The notes under the pieces are model-generated. The model searched no databases. It worked only from the letters and a program-made list of their open reading frames with translations, and was not told where the DNA came from. A stretch of DNA of 64,000 bases from NCBI GenBank assembly GCA_022705325.1, contig JAKJER010000024.1:1-64000 (forward strand). The letters run 5' to 3'. A program made the translations under genes and the position numbers. Position 1 is the first letter of the stretch. Every line of letters begins with the position of its first letter. The stretch comes from Planctomycetota bacterium. GTDB taxonomy: Bacteria; Planctomycetota; Phycisphaerae; SM23-33. This document shows positions 25,523 to 35,295 of the stretch, piece by piece.

Positions 25523-26889
25523 CGGGCGCCCGCGCCGGACGCCCGCCGTCTCCTGGCGTAGCCGCCCAGCACCGCCAGCCCGCCGGCCAGCGACAGCAGC
25601 GTCAGCGGTTCGGGGATGATCTCTGTAGCGGTGGCCTCGGTGATCGGCCCGCTGAGCAGCTCCAGCTTCAGGAAAGTCAGCGACTGGCCCGGCGGCTGAT
25701 CCAGCGACTGCCCCGTCATCACGAATGACAGCGTCAGCAGATTGTCGCCCTCGCGGATGGCGTGCCAGTCGACCGGAAGCAGGTACTCCAGGCCGGGCTC
25801 GACCAGGGGCGGCAGGAGGATGGGCGAGCCGTTGAGCAGCAGTTCCCACTCCGGCCCGTACAGGGGATCCGGGGCATCGATGAGAATGCGCAACCGGGGG
25901 TCCGGCTCGAGGCCCTGGTAGTCCATCATCGCCAGCCCCGCCAGCCAGCCGGCGTGAAGAGGCAGAACGCCGCTCCAGTTTCGCCACCACCCTATCGGGG
26001 GCGGGTCCCAGATGATCGGCTGGCCGCCGGGCCCGCCCATGACGATGGGCAACTCGGTGGGGTCGAACTCGGTATCGCCGTGCCCGCTGATGTAGACGAC
26101 CAGTTGCTTGTCGCTGTGACAGTAGCGGGCGGCGTTGGCCACCATGTCCAGCAGTTGCTGGCGCGTGCCGCCGGTGACGGAGTTGACGTTCGCCCGCCCG
26201 CCCCACATGTTCTGGCAGGTCTGAGCGAAGTTCTGCACGTCGTTGGCGTGGCGCGGCTCGGCGGAACCGCTGAAGGCGACCACGGAATGTTCGGTCGTCG
26301 CGTCGCCGATGCCCCACGACACGCCGTCGCCGCCGTTGCCCGATGCCGTCTGGGGGTGCTCCATCACGCCGTGCTCGATATTCACGGCGCCGAACATGCC
26401 GGCTGGGTCCTGGGCGCCGGCTACGTCGACGTCCTCCTGGACGTTGCCGGAGATCTCCCCGATCAGCGTGTTGCTCCAGTAGTCGCCCATGCCGCTGCCG
26501 TTGTCGGTGATCCACTTGTTGTCCGGACCCCAGGAGTACTCGTTGGCGCTGGCGGCGCTGCCGCCCACCCAGCGAACGCCGGGGCTGGGCACGTTCGGCG
26601 GCGACAGCAGCCTGCCGATGTCATCGAGGATGCCGCCCCCGTAGCAGGACTGGACGAAGACCTTCACGTCCTTGACCTGCGGGTTCCCGTCGGCGTCGCG
26701 GGGGAGGTTGTCGGCGATGGCCCGGGCCAGCTCATCGTCGCGGACCGAGCCGTCCTTGCAGGCCACGCTGGAGTGTTCCCCGGGGTTCTGGGGCTGGGGC
26801 GGGATCGTGTCGGCCGACAGCGGCCCGGCCAGGACCCACAGGATGGCGCAAAGCGCCCGCAACGGCTGATGGAACCGCGTAGCGGTCAT
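25489..26889 (-). CDS. PEP-CTERM exported protein with caspase-like Cys and His motifs in reversed order
   Basis: The 466-residue protein has a signal peptide cleaved near residue 26 and a complete PEP-CTERM tail: 'IPEP' at 425-428, a hydrophobic helix, then 'RRRR' at 446-449. It should be processed by the exosortase encoded at 47778. 'VFVQSCYGGG' (C82) and 'VVYISGHGD' (H270) resemble the catalytic strands of C13/C14 cysteine peptidases, but Cys precedes His, the opposite of the usual order. Residues 330-420 look like a beta-sandwich. AAGGAG precedes the ATG. A peptidase role is inference; no relative is recognised by name. Confidence 0.75.
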   Translation of the reverse strand: MTATRFHQPLRALCAILWVLAGPLSADTIPPQPQNPGEHSSVACKDGSVRDDELARAIADNLPRDADGNPQVKDVKVFVQSCYGGGILDDIGRLLSPPNVPSPGVRWVGGSAASANEYSWGPDNKWITDNGSGMGDYWSNTLIGEISGNVQEDVDVAGAQDPAGMFGAVNIEHGVMEHPQTASGNGGDGVSWGIGDATTEHSVVAFSGSAEPRHANDVQNFAQTCQNMWGGRANVNSVTGGTRQQLLDMVANAARYCHSDKQLVVYISGHGDTEFDPTELPIVMGGPGGQPIIWDPPPIGWWRNWSGVLPLHAGWLAGLAMMDYQGLEPDPRLRILIDAPDPLYGPEWELLLNGSPILLPPLVEPGLEYLLPVDWHAIREGDNLLTLSFVMTGQSLDQPPGQSLTFLKLELLSGPITEATATEIIPEPLTLLSLAGGLAVLGGYARRRRASGAGARQGTRSHSLVQ

Positions 26890-27076
26890 TGTCCTCTCCT
26901 TATCACGTTTCCGACGAGGCGCAACCGAAACTCAGAGAGGCGCCCAGGGGCTAAAGAAATGGATTCGAGGTCCGAGCCCGCACCACCCGGCCGGCCGACG
27001 ACCACACGTCTACTGTAGCACGGTCCGGGAAGTTGTCAAGTGCGTCGCCGGGCGTCCAGGTCCGCAAGATCCGCTG

Positions 27077-27658
27077 TCAGAACGCCACCTTGGGCGTCTC
27101 GCGGACGGCCGGCTCGACCTCGAAGAACTCTTCCTTTTTGAAACCGAACATGCCGGCGACCAGATTGGAGGGGAAGACCTCGGTGCGGGTGTTGAGATCG
27201 CGGACGTTGGCGTTGTAGAACCGTCGGGCCGCCTGGATGCGGTCCTCGGTGTTGGCCAGCTCGCGCTGGAGATGCAGGAAGTTCTCGCTGGCCTTGAGGT
27301 CCGGGTAGTTCTCGGCCAGGGCGAACAGGCCGCGCAGCGACTGGACGAGCATGTTCTCGTCCTGGGCCTGCTGGGCGGGGCTGCCGTGGGAGGCCGCCGC
27401 CCGCGAGCGGGCCTCGATCACCCGCTCCAGCACCTCCCGCTCGTGCTTGGCGTAGCCTTGCACGGTGGCCACCAGGTTGGGGATCAGGTCGTAACGTCGC
27501 TTGAGTTCGGTGTCGATGCCCGACCAGCTCTCTCGACAGTGCTGGCGCAGGCGGACTAGGACGTTGTAGGTGGCGATGAACCAGATCAGCGGCAGCAGGA
27601 CGGCCACCGCGATCACGATCAGTGTCACACCGGTATCGGACAGGGCTACGACAGTCAC
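27077..27658 (-). CDS. lemA: LemA family protein
   Basis: The 193-residue protein starts at GTG 27658, which overlaps the stop of the upstream gene (GTGA) and has AGGAG 8 nt before it. One N-terminal transmembrane helix ('LIVIAVAVLLPLIWFIATYN') is followed by the LemA helical domain: 'LRQHCRESWSGIDTELKRRYDLIPNLV', 'YPDLKASENFLHLQ' and 'RFYNANVRDLN'. LemA proteins are membrane-anchored helical bundles of unclear biochemical role, often encoded with TPM- or DUF3137-type partners as here. The family assignment is firm. Confidence 0.93.
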   Translation of the reverse strand: MTVVALSDTGVTLIVIAVAVLLPLIWFIATYNVLVRLRQHCRESWSGIDTELKRRYDLIPNLVATVQGYAKHEREVLERVIEARSRAAASHGSPAQQAQDENMLVQSLRGLFALAENYPDLKASENFLHLQRELANTEDRIQAARRFYNANVRDLNTRTEVFPSNLVAGMFGFKKEEFFEVEPAVRETPKVAF

Positions 27659-28341
27659 GCTTGTTTCTCCTGCTGCTGGCGGACGAGGTACTCCGGCAGC
27701 CGCTCCAGGATGCCGGCGGCGGTCTCGATGGCCGGCTCGAAATCGTTCACCGTGAACGTCCGTTCGCGATAGACCAGGACGCTGGTACGGTCGAAGTGGA
27801 TGTGGAACTTCGGTTGGCCCAGCAGAAACTCCATCGTCCGCGTGTGGATCACGTCGTAGGCCCACTTTTTGTCCGGGGCCTTGACGTAGAACTTGCGGCT
27901 GAACTCCGCCGACTCGAAGTCGATGTCGTCGGCCCCGAAGAACTCGGTGATCTTGTCGAAGAACCCCTCGGGGCGGATGAACAGCGGCTCCAGCGGAATG
28001 GGGCTGGCGACGATCGTTCCACTGAAGTAGTGGTGATGGGTCTGGCGCCGGCCCTTGGAATCGGTCGAGTGGGTCTCGTAGTGGTAGTCGAAACACTTGA
28101 CCTGTCGCCCGCCCCACGTTCCGCCCATCATGTTGTAGGCGTAGCGGTTGGAGCCCTTGCGCAGGCAGGGGAAGGCCGGGAACTGGTTGTCCAGGTCGTA
28201 GGTCCTGGCCTCGCTGAACCACAAGCCCTTGCCCTGGGCGAAGGCGGCCAACTCCTTGCGCCGGCGCATCGCCGCCAGGTGTCCGAAGATGGCGACAGCG
28301 GCAATCACCGCCACCACGAGGACGACAAACAGGATCTCCAT
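27655..28341 (-). CDS. DUF3137-like membrane protein paired with LemA
   Basis: The 228-residue protein begins with a transmembrane helix ('MEILFVVLVVAVIAAVAIFG'). A cytoplasmic domain follows with 'QGKGLWFSEARTYDL', 'CFDYHYETHSTDSKGRRQTHHHYFSG' and 'IHTRTMEFLLGQPKFHIHF'. This arrangement resembles DUF3137 proteins encoded next to lemA. The ATG at 28341 is preceded by GGAGGCAGGA; an in-frame extension upstream is arginine-rich noise. Translational coupling to LemA suggests a complex. No enzymatic motif is visible. Confidence 0.75.
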   Translation of the reverse strand: MEILFVVLVVAVIAAVAIFGHLAAMRRRKELAAFAQGKGLWFSEARTYDLDNQFPAFPCLRKGSNRYAYNMMGGTWGGRQVKCFDYHYETHSTDSKGRRQTHHHYFSGTIVASPIPLEPLFIRPEGFFDKITEFFGADDIDFESAEFSRKFYVKAPDKKWAYDVIHTRTMEFLLGQPKFHIHFDRTSVLVYRERTFTVNDFEPAIETAAGILERLPEYLVRQQQEKQA

Positions 28342-28589
28342 GTCCTGCCTCCACGGCCAGGCCGCCCCGACCGGCTTGGCAAACGGCTTCGCTGGCCGCA
28401 GGCCGGACTCTGGTCCGGTCTTGTCGGCCAGCAGGGCCGGGCGGCGGCCCCGCGTCTTGCCCCACATGCGGCTCCGCCCACGCGACGGCATGGGAGCATT
28501 CATCGGCGATTGTACGGCGGGCTCCGCCGGAGGACAAGGCCGTTTGCCCGCCCGGGAATCGTCCCCGCGACTCGACTTGCCCCGCCACC

Positions 28590-29075
28590 CTACTTCTTGC
28601 CGCCGCCCTTGCCGCCACCCTTGCCGTGGCCGTTCCCGTTGCCGTTGCCATTCCCGTCGCCGCCGCCGCTGTCAGCAGCGAAGGTCGCCGGGGCCAGGGG
28701 CAGCAGCAGGTCCGCCGACTGGGCAGGTCGAACCGACACAAGCCGTCGCTGGGCCTGCTCGGACTCAAACGTCAGCACGTAGAATTCCCCCGCGGCTATT
28801 TCCGCCCGGCAGGAATAGGGGGCGCTGGGCGGCAGGCCTGTCTCCAGCAGCGTCAAGGCCCACGCCATCGCCCGGGCGGAGCGCAGTTCCCGCTCGTTGC
28901 GGACAATCTGGGCGGTCTCGGTGCGGAGCCAGCCGGCTGTCTGACGGAACGTCGACGTCCACAGCAGCATGGCCAGCACCAGAAAGATCATGGTGCAGGC
29001 CAGCGCGTGCCCGCGCGGCCGGCTGGAGGCCGCAGCCCGAAACGTGCCGCGGGAGGTTCTCACGGTTGGCTCCAC
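28590..29075 (-). CDS. GspK/PilX-like minor pseudopilin with glycine-rich tail
   Basis: This 161-residue protein is the last gene of the secretion/pilus cluster and overlaps the preceding pseudopilin gene by 16 bp. An N-terminal hydrophobic helix ('GHALACTMIFLVLAMLLWTS') is followed by 'ERELRSARAMAWALTLLETG', resembling the start of GspK/PilX-type components that cap pseudopili. It is far shorter than classical GspK. The last 25 residues are an extreme Gly/Asn/Lys run (GNGNGNGNGHGKGGGKGGGK-like). The assignment is by position and N-terminal pattern, so it is moderate. Confidence 0.6.
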   Translation of the reverse strand: MEPTVRTSRGTFRAAASSRPRGHALACTMIFLVLAMLLWTSTFRQTAGWLRTETAQIVRNERELRSARAMAWALTLLETGLPPSAPYSCRAEIAAGEFYVLTFESEQAQRRLVSVRPAQSADLLLPLAPATFAADSGGGDGNGNGNGNGHGKGGGKGGGKK

Positions 29076-29548
29076 GTCAGTTCGGTCTCCCGCAGGATGT
29101 CGCCGTAGCGGACGCGTATGGTGAGTTCGAGCGTCCGTCCGTTGGCCAGCGAGCGGACGGCGAAGGCGTCCACGCCCTTGGCGACGAGGAACTCTTGCCC
29201 GTCGTGGACCAGGCGCCGGATGAGCTGTCCGTTCCGCAGGACGTACTCGACCACCTCGTCCGGCTCAGCCCACTGGGCCAGGCCGTCGGGCAGGTCGCCC
29301 CCGTCCAGGCAGAGAAGCACCCTGCCGTCGTCGAGGGGAGTGAAGGCCAGGGTCGATCCCAGGTCGCGAGACAGGCTCGAAAGCGTCAATCGCAGTTCCT
29401 GGGCGGCGCGGGTGCGGGCGGTGCAGTCCCCCAAGGCGTTGGAGATGTTCCCCCACGAGCGGCCGACGATCAGGGCCAGCATCACCGTCAGCATGGCCGC
29501 CACCAGCATCTCCAGGAGAGTGAACCCAGTCTCTCGCCGTCCGGACAT
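29060..29548 (-). CDS. Minor pseudopilin (GspJ-like)
   Basis: The 162-residue protein has a textbook type IV prepilin leader: 'MSGRRETG' then 'FTLLE', with cleavage after G8 and Glu at +5, followed by a hydrophobic helix. The globular part contains 'QELRLTLSSLSRDLGSTLAF' and 'VEYVLRNGQLIRRL', which resembles GspJ-type minor pseudopilins. It would need a prepilin peptidase, which is not encoded in the window. Its start lies 2 bp after the stop of the preceding gene. Confidence 0.8.
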   Translation of the reverse strand: MSGRRETGFTLLEMLVAAMLTVMLALIVGRSWGNISNALGDCTARTRAAQELRLTLSSLSRDLGSTLAFTPLDDGRVLLCLDGGDLPDGLAQWAEPDEVVEYVLRNGQLIRRLVHDGQEFLVAKGVDAFAVRSLANGRTLELTIRVRYGDILRETELTWSQP

Positions 29549-29550
29549 GG

Positions 29551-29931
29551 TCAGTTCCCCTGCGGCGGCTGGTGGGTCACCAGCGCCGTTCGCGCCTGGC
29601 GCGAGGCGTCCAGCGTCTGCTCGAGCACTTCGACCTGGTAAAGGTCCTCCGCCTCGCCCAGTTCCACGCCGGCTTCCCACTCCTGCCCGGGCGTGGAGGT
29701 CAGTTCCGCGGGCGGCTTGAGCAGCCGCATCCATTTGCTGGCGTGGGGGACGGTGTAGAACCTCCCGTGTTCCGTGCACCACGATTCCGCCTGGTGGATT
29801 TGGCGGCTGTGGGTGGCCAGCAGCGAGCCCAGGGCAGCCAGGCCCGTGGCCAGGACGATCGTGGCCACTTGCAGCTCGAGCATCGACAGCCCGTGGCGCC
29901 GGCTCCCTCGACTTGTTCCTCTCCGTTTCAT
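29551..29931 (-). CDS. Minor pseudopilin (GspI-like)
   Basis: This 126-residue protein has a basic leader ending in G14, then 'LSMLELQVATIVLATGLAAL' with Glu at +5 (E19). Leu replaces the usual Phe at +1, which is tolerated in some pseudopilins. The small soluble domain has 'YQVEVLEQTLDASRQARTALV'. Position between a larger pilin and the GspJ-like gene suggests the GspI role. A 36-bp gap with an ATCCGCAAT-type repeat separates it from the fusion gene. Confidence 0.72.
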   Translation of the reverse strand: MKRRGTSRGSRRHGLSMLELQVATIVLATGLAALGSLLATHSRQIHQAESWCTEHGRFYTVPHASKWMRLLKPPAELTSTPGQEWEAGVELGEAEDLYQVEVLEQTLDASRQARTALVTHQPPQGN

Positions 29932-29963
29932 TGAATCTGCAATCCCAAATCCGCAATTCGCAG
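29932..29963. repeat. GCAAT/ATCCGCAAT-type intergenic repeat
   Basis: The strings CTGCAATCCC and ATCCGCAATTCGC fill almost the whole gap between the PilZ-pilin and GspI-like genes. They match the core seen at 9154-9184 and 46037-46054. Confidence 0.4.
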
Positions 29964-29967
29964 TGGT

Positions 29968-30825
29968 TCAGGAGGGCGGCACGAGCACCTGGTTCCGGGG
30001 ACCGGTGATCTGTCCCTCCAGCAGGCCCGCCTGGTTCATCCAGATCTGGCCCGTCCATCGCGTGGAGTTGATGCGGGAGGCCCGCACTTCAAATCCCTCG
30101 CTCGAGGCATAGCTGACCTGGTAGACGAACTTGGCGCCAGTGGCGGACGGCGACGTCAGCGACGGGTCGATGAGGTCCAGGGCGGACAACTCGCCCAGGC
30201 TCGATGCGAAGGTGCGATGCTCCAGCCAGTAGACCCGCTGGGCCGACCAGATGGTCCGCAGGTTTCCGGCGGCGTTGTCCAGGGCCGCCTGTTCCACCGC
30301 CCGCACGTACACCGGCGCCGACAGCGTGACCAGCAGGCACAGGATGGTCATGGCGATGCAGGCTTCAACGAGCGTGAATCCCCCTCGCCAAGGCGACCGC
30401 ATGACCGGACTCTGGCCCTCAGCCAGGGCGTCGACGTAGCGGCAGAAGACGTCGTAGTCCTCGCCTGCGTCTTTGCTGAGGAACTCGATGCCGAGGACGT
30501 TTCCTTCGTCGCCCACCTGGACGCGTCGCACCGCGCCCACCAGGTGAACGGTCCGCCTGGGACCGCCCCGCCAGGCCGGCAGGACGATTGCCATGCCCGC
30601 CAGCTTGCCCGGGGGAAAGTACTGCGGCGAAAACACCGCCGCCCCGCCGCGAGAGACGTTGAACACGTGCGAGGCGAAGCGGGCCGGACAACGGTCGCCC
30701 GGCTGGATCGTCATCTCCGCCACCAGCGGCACGCGTTCATGTCTTCGACGCCGGATCATCTGGTGCACCGTCTCGGCCGGTCGATCGGCCCGTACCTTGC
30801 CATCCCGCTGCCGGACCCGGACCAT
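29968..30825 (-). CDS. PilZ domain fused to a type IV pseudopilin
   Basis: The 285-residue frame joins two normally separate modules. Residues 23-137 are a PilZ domain with the full cyclic di-GMP signature: R27xxxR31 and N56xSxxG61. Residues 144-170 are a prepilin leader and helix: 'WRGGFTLVEACIAMTILCLL', cleavage after G149, E154 at +5. A soluble pseudopilin domain follows ('AQRVYWLEHRTFASSLGELSAL'). Start options are ATG 30825 or 30759 (residue 23). An internal ATG (residue 142) could make pilin alone but has no ribosome binding site. A one-base frame change would place TGA just after the PilZ part, so a sequencing error must be excluded. Confidence 0.75.
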   Translation of the reverse strand: MVRVRQRDGKVRADRPAETVHQMIRRRRHERVPLVAEMTIQPGDRCPARFASHVFNVSRGGAAVFSPQYFPPGKLAGMAIVLPAWRGGPRRTVHLVGAVRRVQVGDEGNVLGIEFLSKDAGEDYDVFCRYVDALAEGQSPVMRSPWRGGFTLVEACIAMTILCLLVTLSAPVYVRAVEQAALDNAAGNLRTIWSAQRVYWLEHRTFASSLGELSALDLIDPSLTSPSATGAKFVYQVSYASSEGFEVRASRINSTRWTGQIWMNQAGLLEGQITGPRNQVLVPPS

Positions 30826-30913
30826 GCAGACGACTGCCCGTCAAGCCCGGGGCCCGGTCCGAGACCGTCTCAGCCTTCTCGAAATCGTCCCAGTTCGCAG
30901 CCGATCGCGCGGA

Positions 30914-31336
30914 TCAGGTCTGCATCGGGTTGATTTCGGGCTTGGCGGCAATGGTGCTGTTGGTCGCGTCGAAGCCTTCCTGGGTGAAGATGACCGTGTA
31001 GGAGCCGTAGCCGGCCGACGCGCCCGAGCGGGTGAGCGTCAGCGACCAGGAGTCTTCCAGGTCGCCCGTGTCGCCGGCCTGGACCGTGCCCACCGTGTAG
31101 TACTTGGGGGCGGTCATCTTGATGTCCAGGTCGTCGACGTCCGAGGCATAGGTGCCCTGGCGGGCGTGATAGCGTTCCTGGGCGGCCTGGACGGCCGACA
31201 GGTAGTTGAACGCTTCGGCAGCCTTCGACCGCTCCACCGAAGCCAGGAACCGCGGCACGGCGAATGCCGCCAACACCCCGATGATGACCACCACCACCGC
31301 CAATTCGACCAACGTGAATCCTCTACGTTTCTGCAT
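30914..31336 (-). CDS. Major pseudopilin (GspG/PilA-like)
   Basis: The 140-residue protein has the strongest prepilin signature of the set: 'MQKRRG' then 'FTLVELAVVVVIIGVLAAFAVP', cleavage after G6, E11 at +5. Next comes 'AFNYLSAVQAAQERYHARQGTYA', typical of GspG/type IV pilin N-terminal domains. AAGGAG precedes the ATG. A 147-bp AT-richer gap upstream separates it from the PilZ gene, so it may have its own promoter, consistent with a more abundant subunit. Confidence 0.9.
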   Translation of the reverse strand: MQKRRGFTLVELAVVVVIIGVLAAFAVPRFLASVERSKAAEAFNYLSAVQAAQERYHARQGTYASDVDDLDIKMTAPKYYTVGTVQAGDTGDLEDSWSLTLTRSGASAGYGSYTVIFTQEGFDATNSTIAAKPEINPMQT

Positions 31337-31483
31337 GCTCTTCTCCTTCTGTCGGCCCGCCGCCCTGGCGAGCGTCTAGAGAAACCAGAACGAACCTTAT
31401 GACTTTTCGACCCACACAGGTCGACACTTCACTAACGACTCCGGAAAAACCCGTATCTCTACGTAGTGCGATTCCCTGGGGCC

Positions 31484-31813
31484 TCATCGGGCGTCCAGCG
31501 CCTCGCACAGCACGGGCTGGGTCTGCGGGGTCACCGGCGTCTCGAACTCCGCGCCCAGCATGGTGCCTTCGGCTTCCGCTCGCGCCCACACCACCCGGAC
31601 CGCCAGGCTGGTCACCGTCGTCTTGCCGCCCACCCGCAACTGGATGTCCAGTTGCAGCCGCTGCCCGGGTCCGTAGAACCGCTGGCTGAACAGGCCCACT
31701 CCGCCTCGGCTGATGTTCACGCAGCTCGCCTGGCTCACCACCTGGCCCGCACGGACAACCACGGGGGCGAAGAACGGCACGTGACCATATTTTCGTCTTT
31801 CCACGATCGTCAC
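31484..31813 (-). CDS. Free-standing PilZ domain protein with incomplete cyclic di-GMP motif
   Basis: The 109-residue protein starts at GTG 31813, which overlaps the gspF stop by four bases. It has the PilZ beta-barrel pattern and N33xSxxG38 ('NISRGG'), but the RxxxR motif reads R7xxxH11. In the PilZ-pilin fusion the same alignment shows R27xxxR31. Around the motif the two share 'SRGG..(V/L)FS..(F/Y)..PG', so they are probably related copies. It may bind cyclic di-GMP weakly or act as a ligand-free adaptor for the GspE/GspF platform. Confidence 0.75.
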   Translation of the reverse strand: MTIVERRKYGHVPFFAPVVVRAGQVVSQASCVNISRGGVGLFSQRFYGPGQRLQLDIQLRVGGKTTVTSLAVRVVWARAEAEGTMLGAEFETPVTPQTQPVLCEALDAR

Positions 31814-32934
31814 CTGGGCCCGGAGGCCATCTCGAACATCGGCAAGTAGATCGACGCCAGGATCACCGCGATCGTGACGCCCATGCCCAGGATCACCAGC
31901 GGCTCGATGCAGCGGGCCAGCCGTTCCATCGTCGCCTGCATGGCGCGGCGGTACTGCGAGGCCGCCTGGGCGAATACGCCGGGCAACTGCCCCGACTGTT
32001 CGCCCACGTGCACCATGCTCACCAGCAGCGACGGGAACAGCCCCGTCCGTCCCAGCGAGCCGGCCAGGGATTCTCCGGAGGCGACCTGCTGGCTCACGCG
32101 GGCGAGCGCCTCGCGATAGGTGCGGCTGGAATGAAACACGCCCTGCATCGCCTGGAGACTGTCCAGCAGGGGCAGCCCGCTCCGCAGGAGCAAGGCCATC
32201 GTCCCCGCAAATCGCTCCATGTACACGCCCACCACGCACGGACCCACCAGCGGCATCGTCAAGGACAGGTGGTCCACCAGGCGACGCCCGCTCTCGCGCT
32301 TCAGGTACCAGCGCGCCAGGAAGAACGCGCCCGCCACGCCGGCTGCCACGTGCAGGAAATAGACCTGCAGGAACCCCGACGCGTCAATCACCGCCTGCGT
32401 GATGTCCGGCAGCTTGGACCCGAACTCCTTGAAGAACTCCGCGAACACCGGCACGACCTTCCACAGCATCACCACCACCGCCAACACCGCCACGCCCAGC
32501 AGGATGCACGGGTAGATCATGGCCGAGATCAACTTGGTGCGAATCTCCTCGCCTTGCGAGATGTGGTCGCTGAGCCCCGCCAGCACCTCCGCGAGGTTGC
32601 CGCTCAACTCGCCCGTGCGGATCACCTCGATCCAGTGGCGCTTGAAACACCGCGGGAAGGCCCCCGCCGCCGCGTGCAGCGACGCGCCGGCGGCGACCCG
32701 GTCAGTCATCGACCGCACCACGTGGCGGAGCTTCAGGCTCTGCGACTGCGAACCGGCGATGGTCAACGCCTCCAGCAGCGGCGTGCCCGCCGACAGCAGC
32801 GTGCTGAGATGATGCAGGAACTTGGCCGGGTCCTCGCGCCGGATCCGCGCGTGGGGCCGGCCCGCCAGGCGGATGTGCCGCTGGACAAATCCTCGCGGCG
32901 CCGTCGATGTCGGAAGACCTTGCAGCGTGCTCAT
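31810..32934 (-). CDS. gspF: Type II secretion/type IV pilus inner-membrane platform protein
   Basis: The 374-residue protein shows the GspF/PilC duplicated domain: 'FLHHLSTLLSAGTPLLEAL' and 'FAGTMALLLRSGLPLLDSL', each followed by 'TGELSGNLAEVL' or 'VGEQSGQLPGVF'. Three transmembrane helices include 'MIYPCILLGVAVLAVVVMLW' and the C-terminal 'LGMGVTIAVILASIYLPMF'. It forms the platform driven by the GspE ATPase. The ATG follows the gspE stop directly. The order E-F is standard for these systems. Confidence 0.93.
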   Translation of the reverse strand: MSTLQGLPTSTAPRGFVQRHIRLAGRPHARIRREDPAKFLHHLSTLLSAGTPLLEALTIAGSQSQSLKLRHVVRSMTDRVAAGASLHAAAGAFPRCFKRHWIEVIRTGELSGNLAEVLAGLSDHISQGEEIRTKLISAMIYPCILLGVAVLAVVVMLWKVVPVFAEFFKEFGSKLPDITQAVIDASGFLQVYFLHVAAGVAGAFFLARWYLKRESGRRLVDHLSLTMPLVGPCVVGVYMERFAGTMALLLRSGLPLLDSLQAMQGVFHSSRTYREALARVSQQVASGESLAGSLGRTGLFPSLLVSMVHVGEQSGQLPGVFAQAASQYRRAMQATMERLARCIEPLVILGMGVTIAVILASIYLPMFEMASGPR

Positions 32935-34682
<1,748 letters not shown>

Positions 34683-34686
<4 letters not shown>

Positions 34687-35222
34687 CGTCGTCCTCCCTG
34701 GCGAGCGGGCTTCTCGGGCGAATCGCTGCGCATCCGCAGGACGGTCGTCTGGTCGCCGAAGCGGAGGGTCACGCTGTCCTGAGTGATCGACTCGACGGTC
34801 CAGTTGCTCTCGGGGTCGCCGTTGCCGGTGATCGAGCCGGTCTTGTGGATCTGGTCGCCGATCACCGCCAGCGTGGGCCCGTCGCTGGCGAAGATGCCCA
34901 CGAGGTTGCCCGGCAGAGGGGGCGGAGGATGGTCGGTCGGCACCGGCGCGGGCCGGCTGGCCGGCGCCGTCTTCGGCGTGGGCCTGGAGCGCGCGGGCTT
35001 GTTCAGGTAGCTCGCCCAGGAGACCTCGAACGGATCGCGGCCGGCCGGACTGGCGCGGTCGGCGACGACGGTGGGCGGCGGGTCCAGCAGCTTGGGCGAG
35101 ATGGTCGGCGTTTCGCGTCCCTGGGCTGCGCGGGGCAGGTGCGTCTCCAGCGACGAATACGTCAGGTACCCCAGCAGGGCCAACGCCGCGTAAGGAGCCA
35201 GTTTGTCGATCTTCTGCAACAT
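34683..35222 (-). CDS. GspC/PilP-like inner-membrane component
   Basis: The 179-residue protein has one N-terminal transmembrane helix ('YAALALLGYLTYSSLE'), a proline-rich linker, and a small beta domain. The domain contains 'NLVGIFASDGPTLAVIGDQIHKTGSITGN' and 'WTVESITQDSVTLRFGDQTTVLRM', the HR/PDZ-like pattern of GspC and PilP proteins that contact the secretin. The ATG at 35222 is preferred because the helix begins there; the ribosome binding site is weak. A short GTAGCC-type repeat lies immediately upstream. Confidence 0.75.
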
Positions 35223-35234
35223 CGTTCTTTGTTG

Positions 35235-35255
35235 CCCGTAGCCTGTAGCCCGCAG
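35235..35255. repeat. GTAGCC/CCCGCAG repeat before the GspC-like gene
   Basis: CCCGTAGCCTGTAGCCCGCAG lies in the 73-bp gap within the secretion cluster and matches the repeat after trpA (22545-22571). Confidence 0.4.
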
Positions 35256-35295
35256 TTGGCAGCCGGTGGCCCGCGGGGGGCCGGCCGGCTGGCGG

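Noticed and set aside
23987..26515. Minus-strand open frame of over 800 codons across HIT, dgt and the PEP-CTERM gene
   Set aside because: The composition is arginine- and glycine-rich with no domain. The plus-strand HIT and dgt genes have clear catalytic motifs.
30400..30420. Separate start for the pseudopilin inside the PilZ fusion (ATG at 30402)
   Set aside because: No ribosome binding site is near this ATG, and the frame is continuous through the PilZ domain. Kept as an alternative in the gene entry rather than as a separate gene.
31337..31483. Cyclic di-GMP riboswitch upstream of the major pseudopilin
   Set aside because: The gap is AT-richer and tempting in this context, but I found none of the conserved GEMM core elements on the minus strand.
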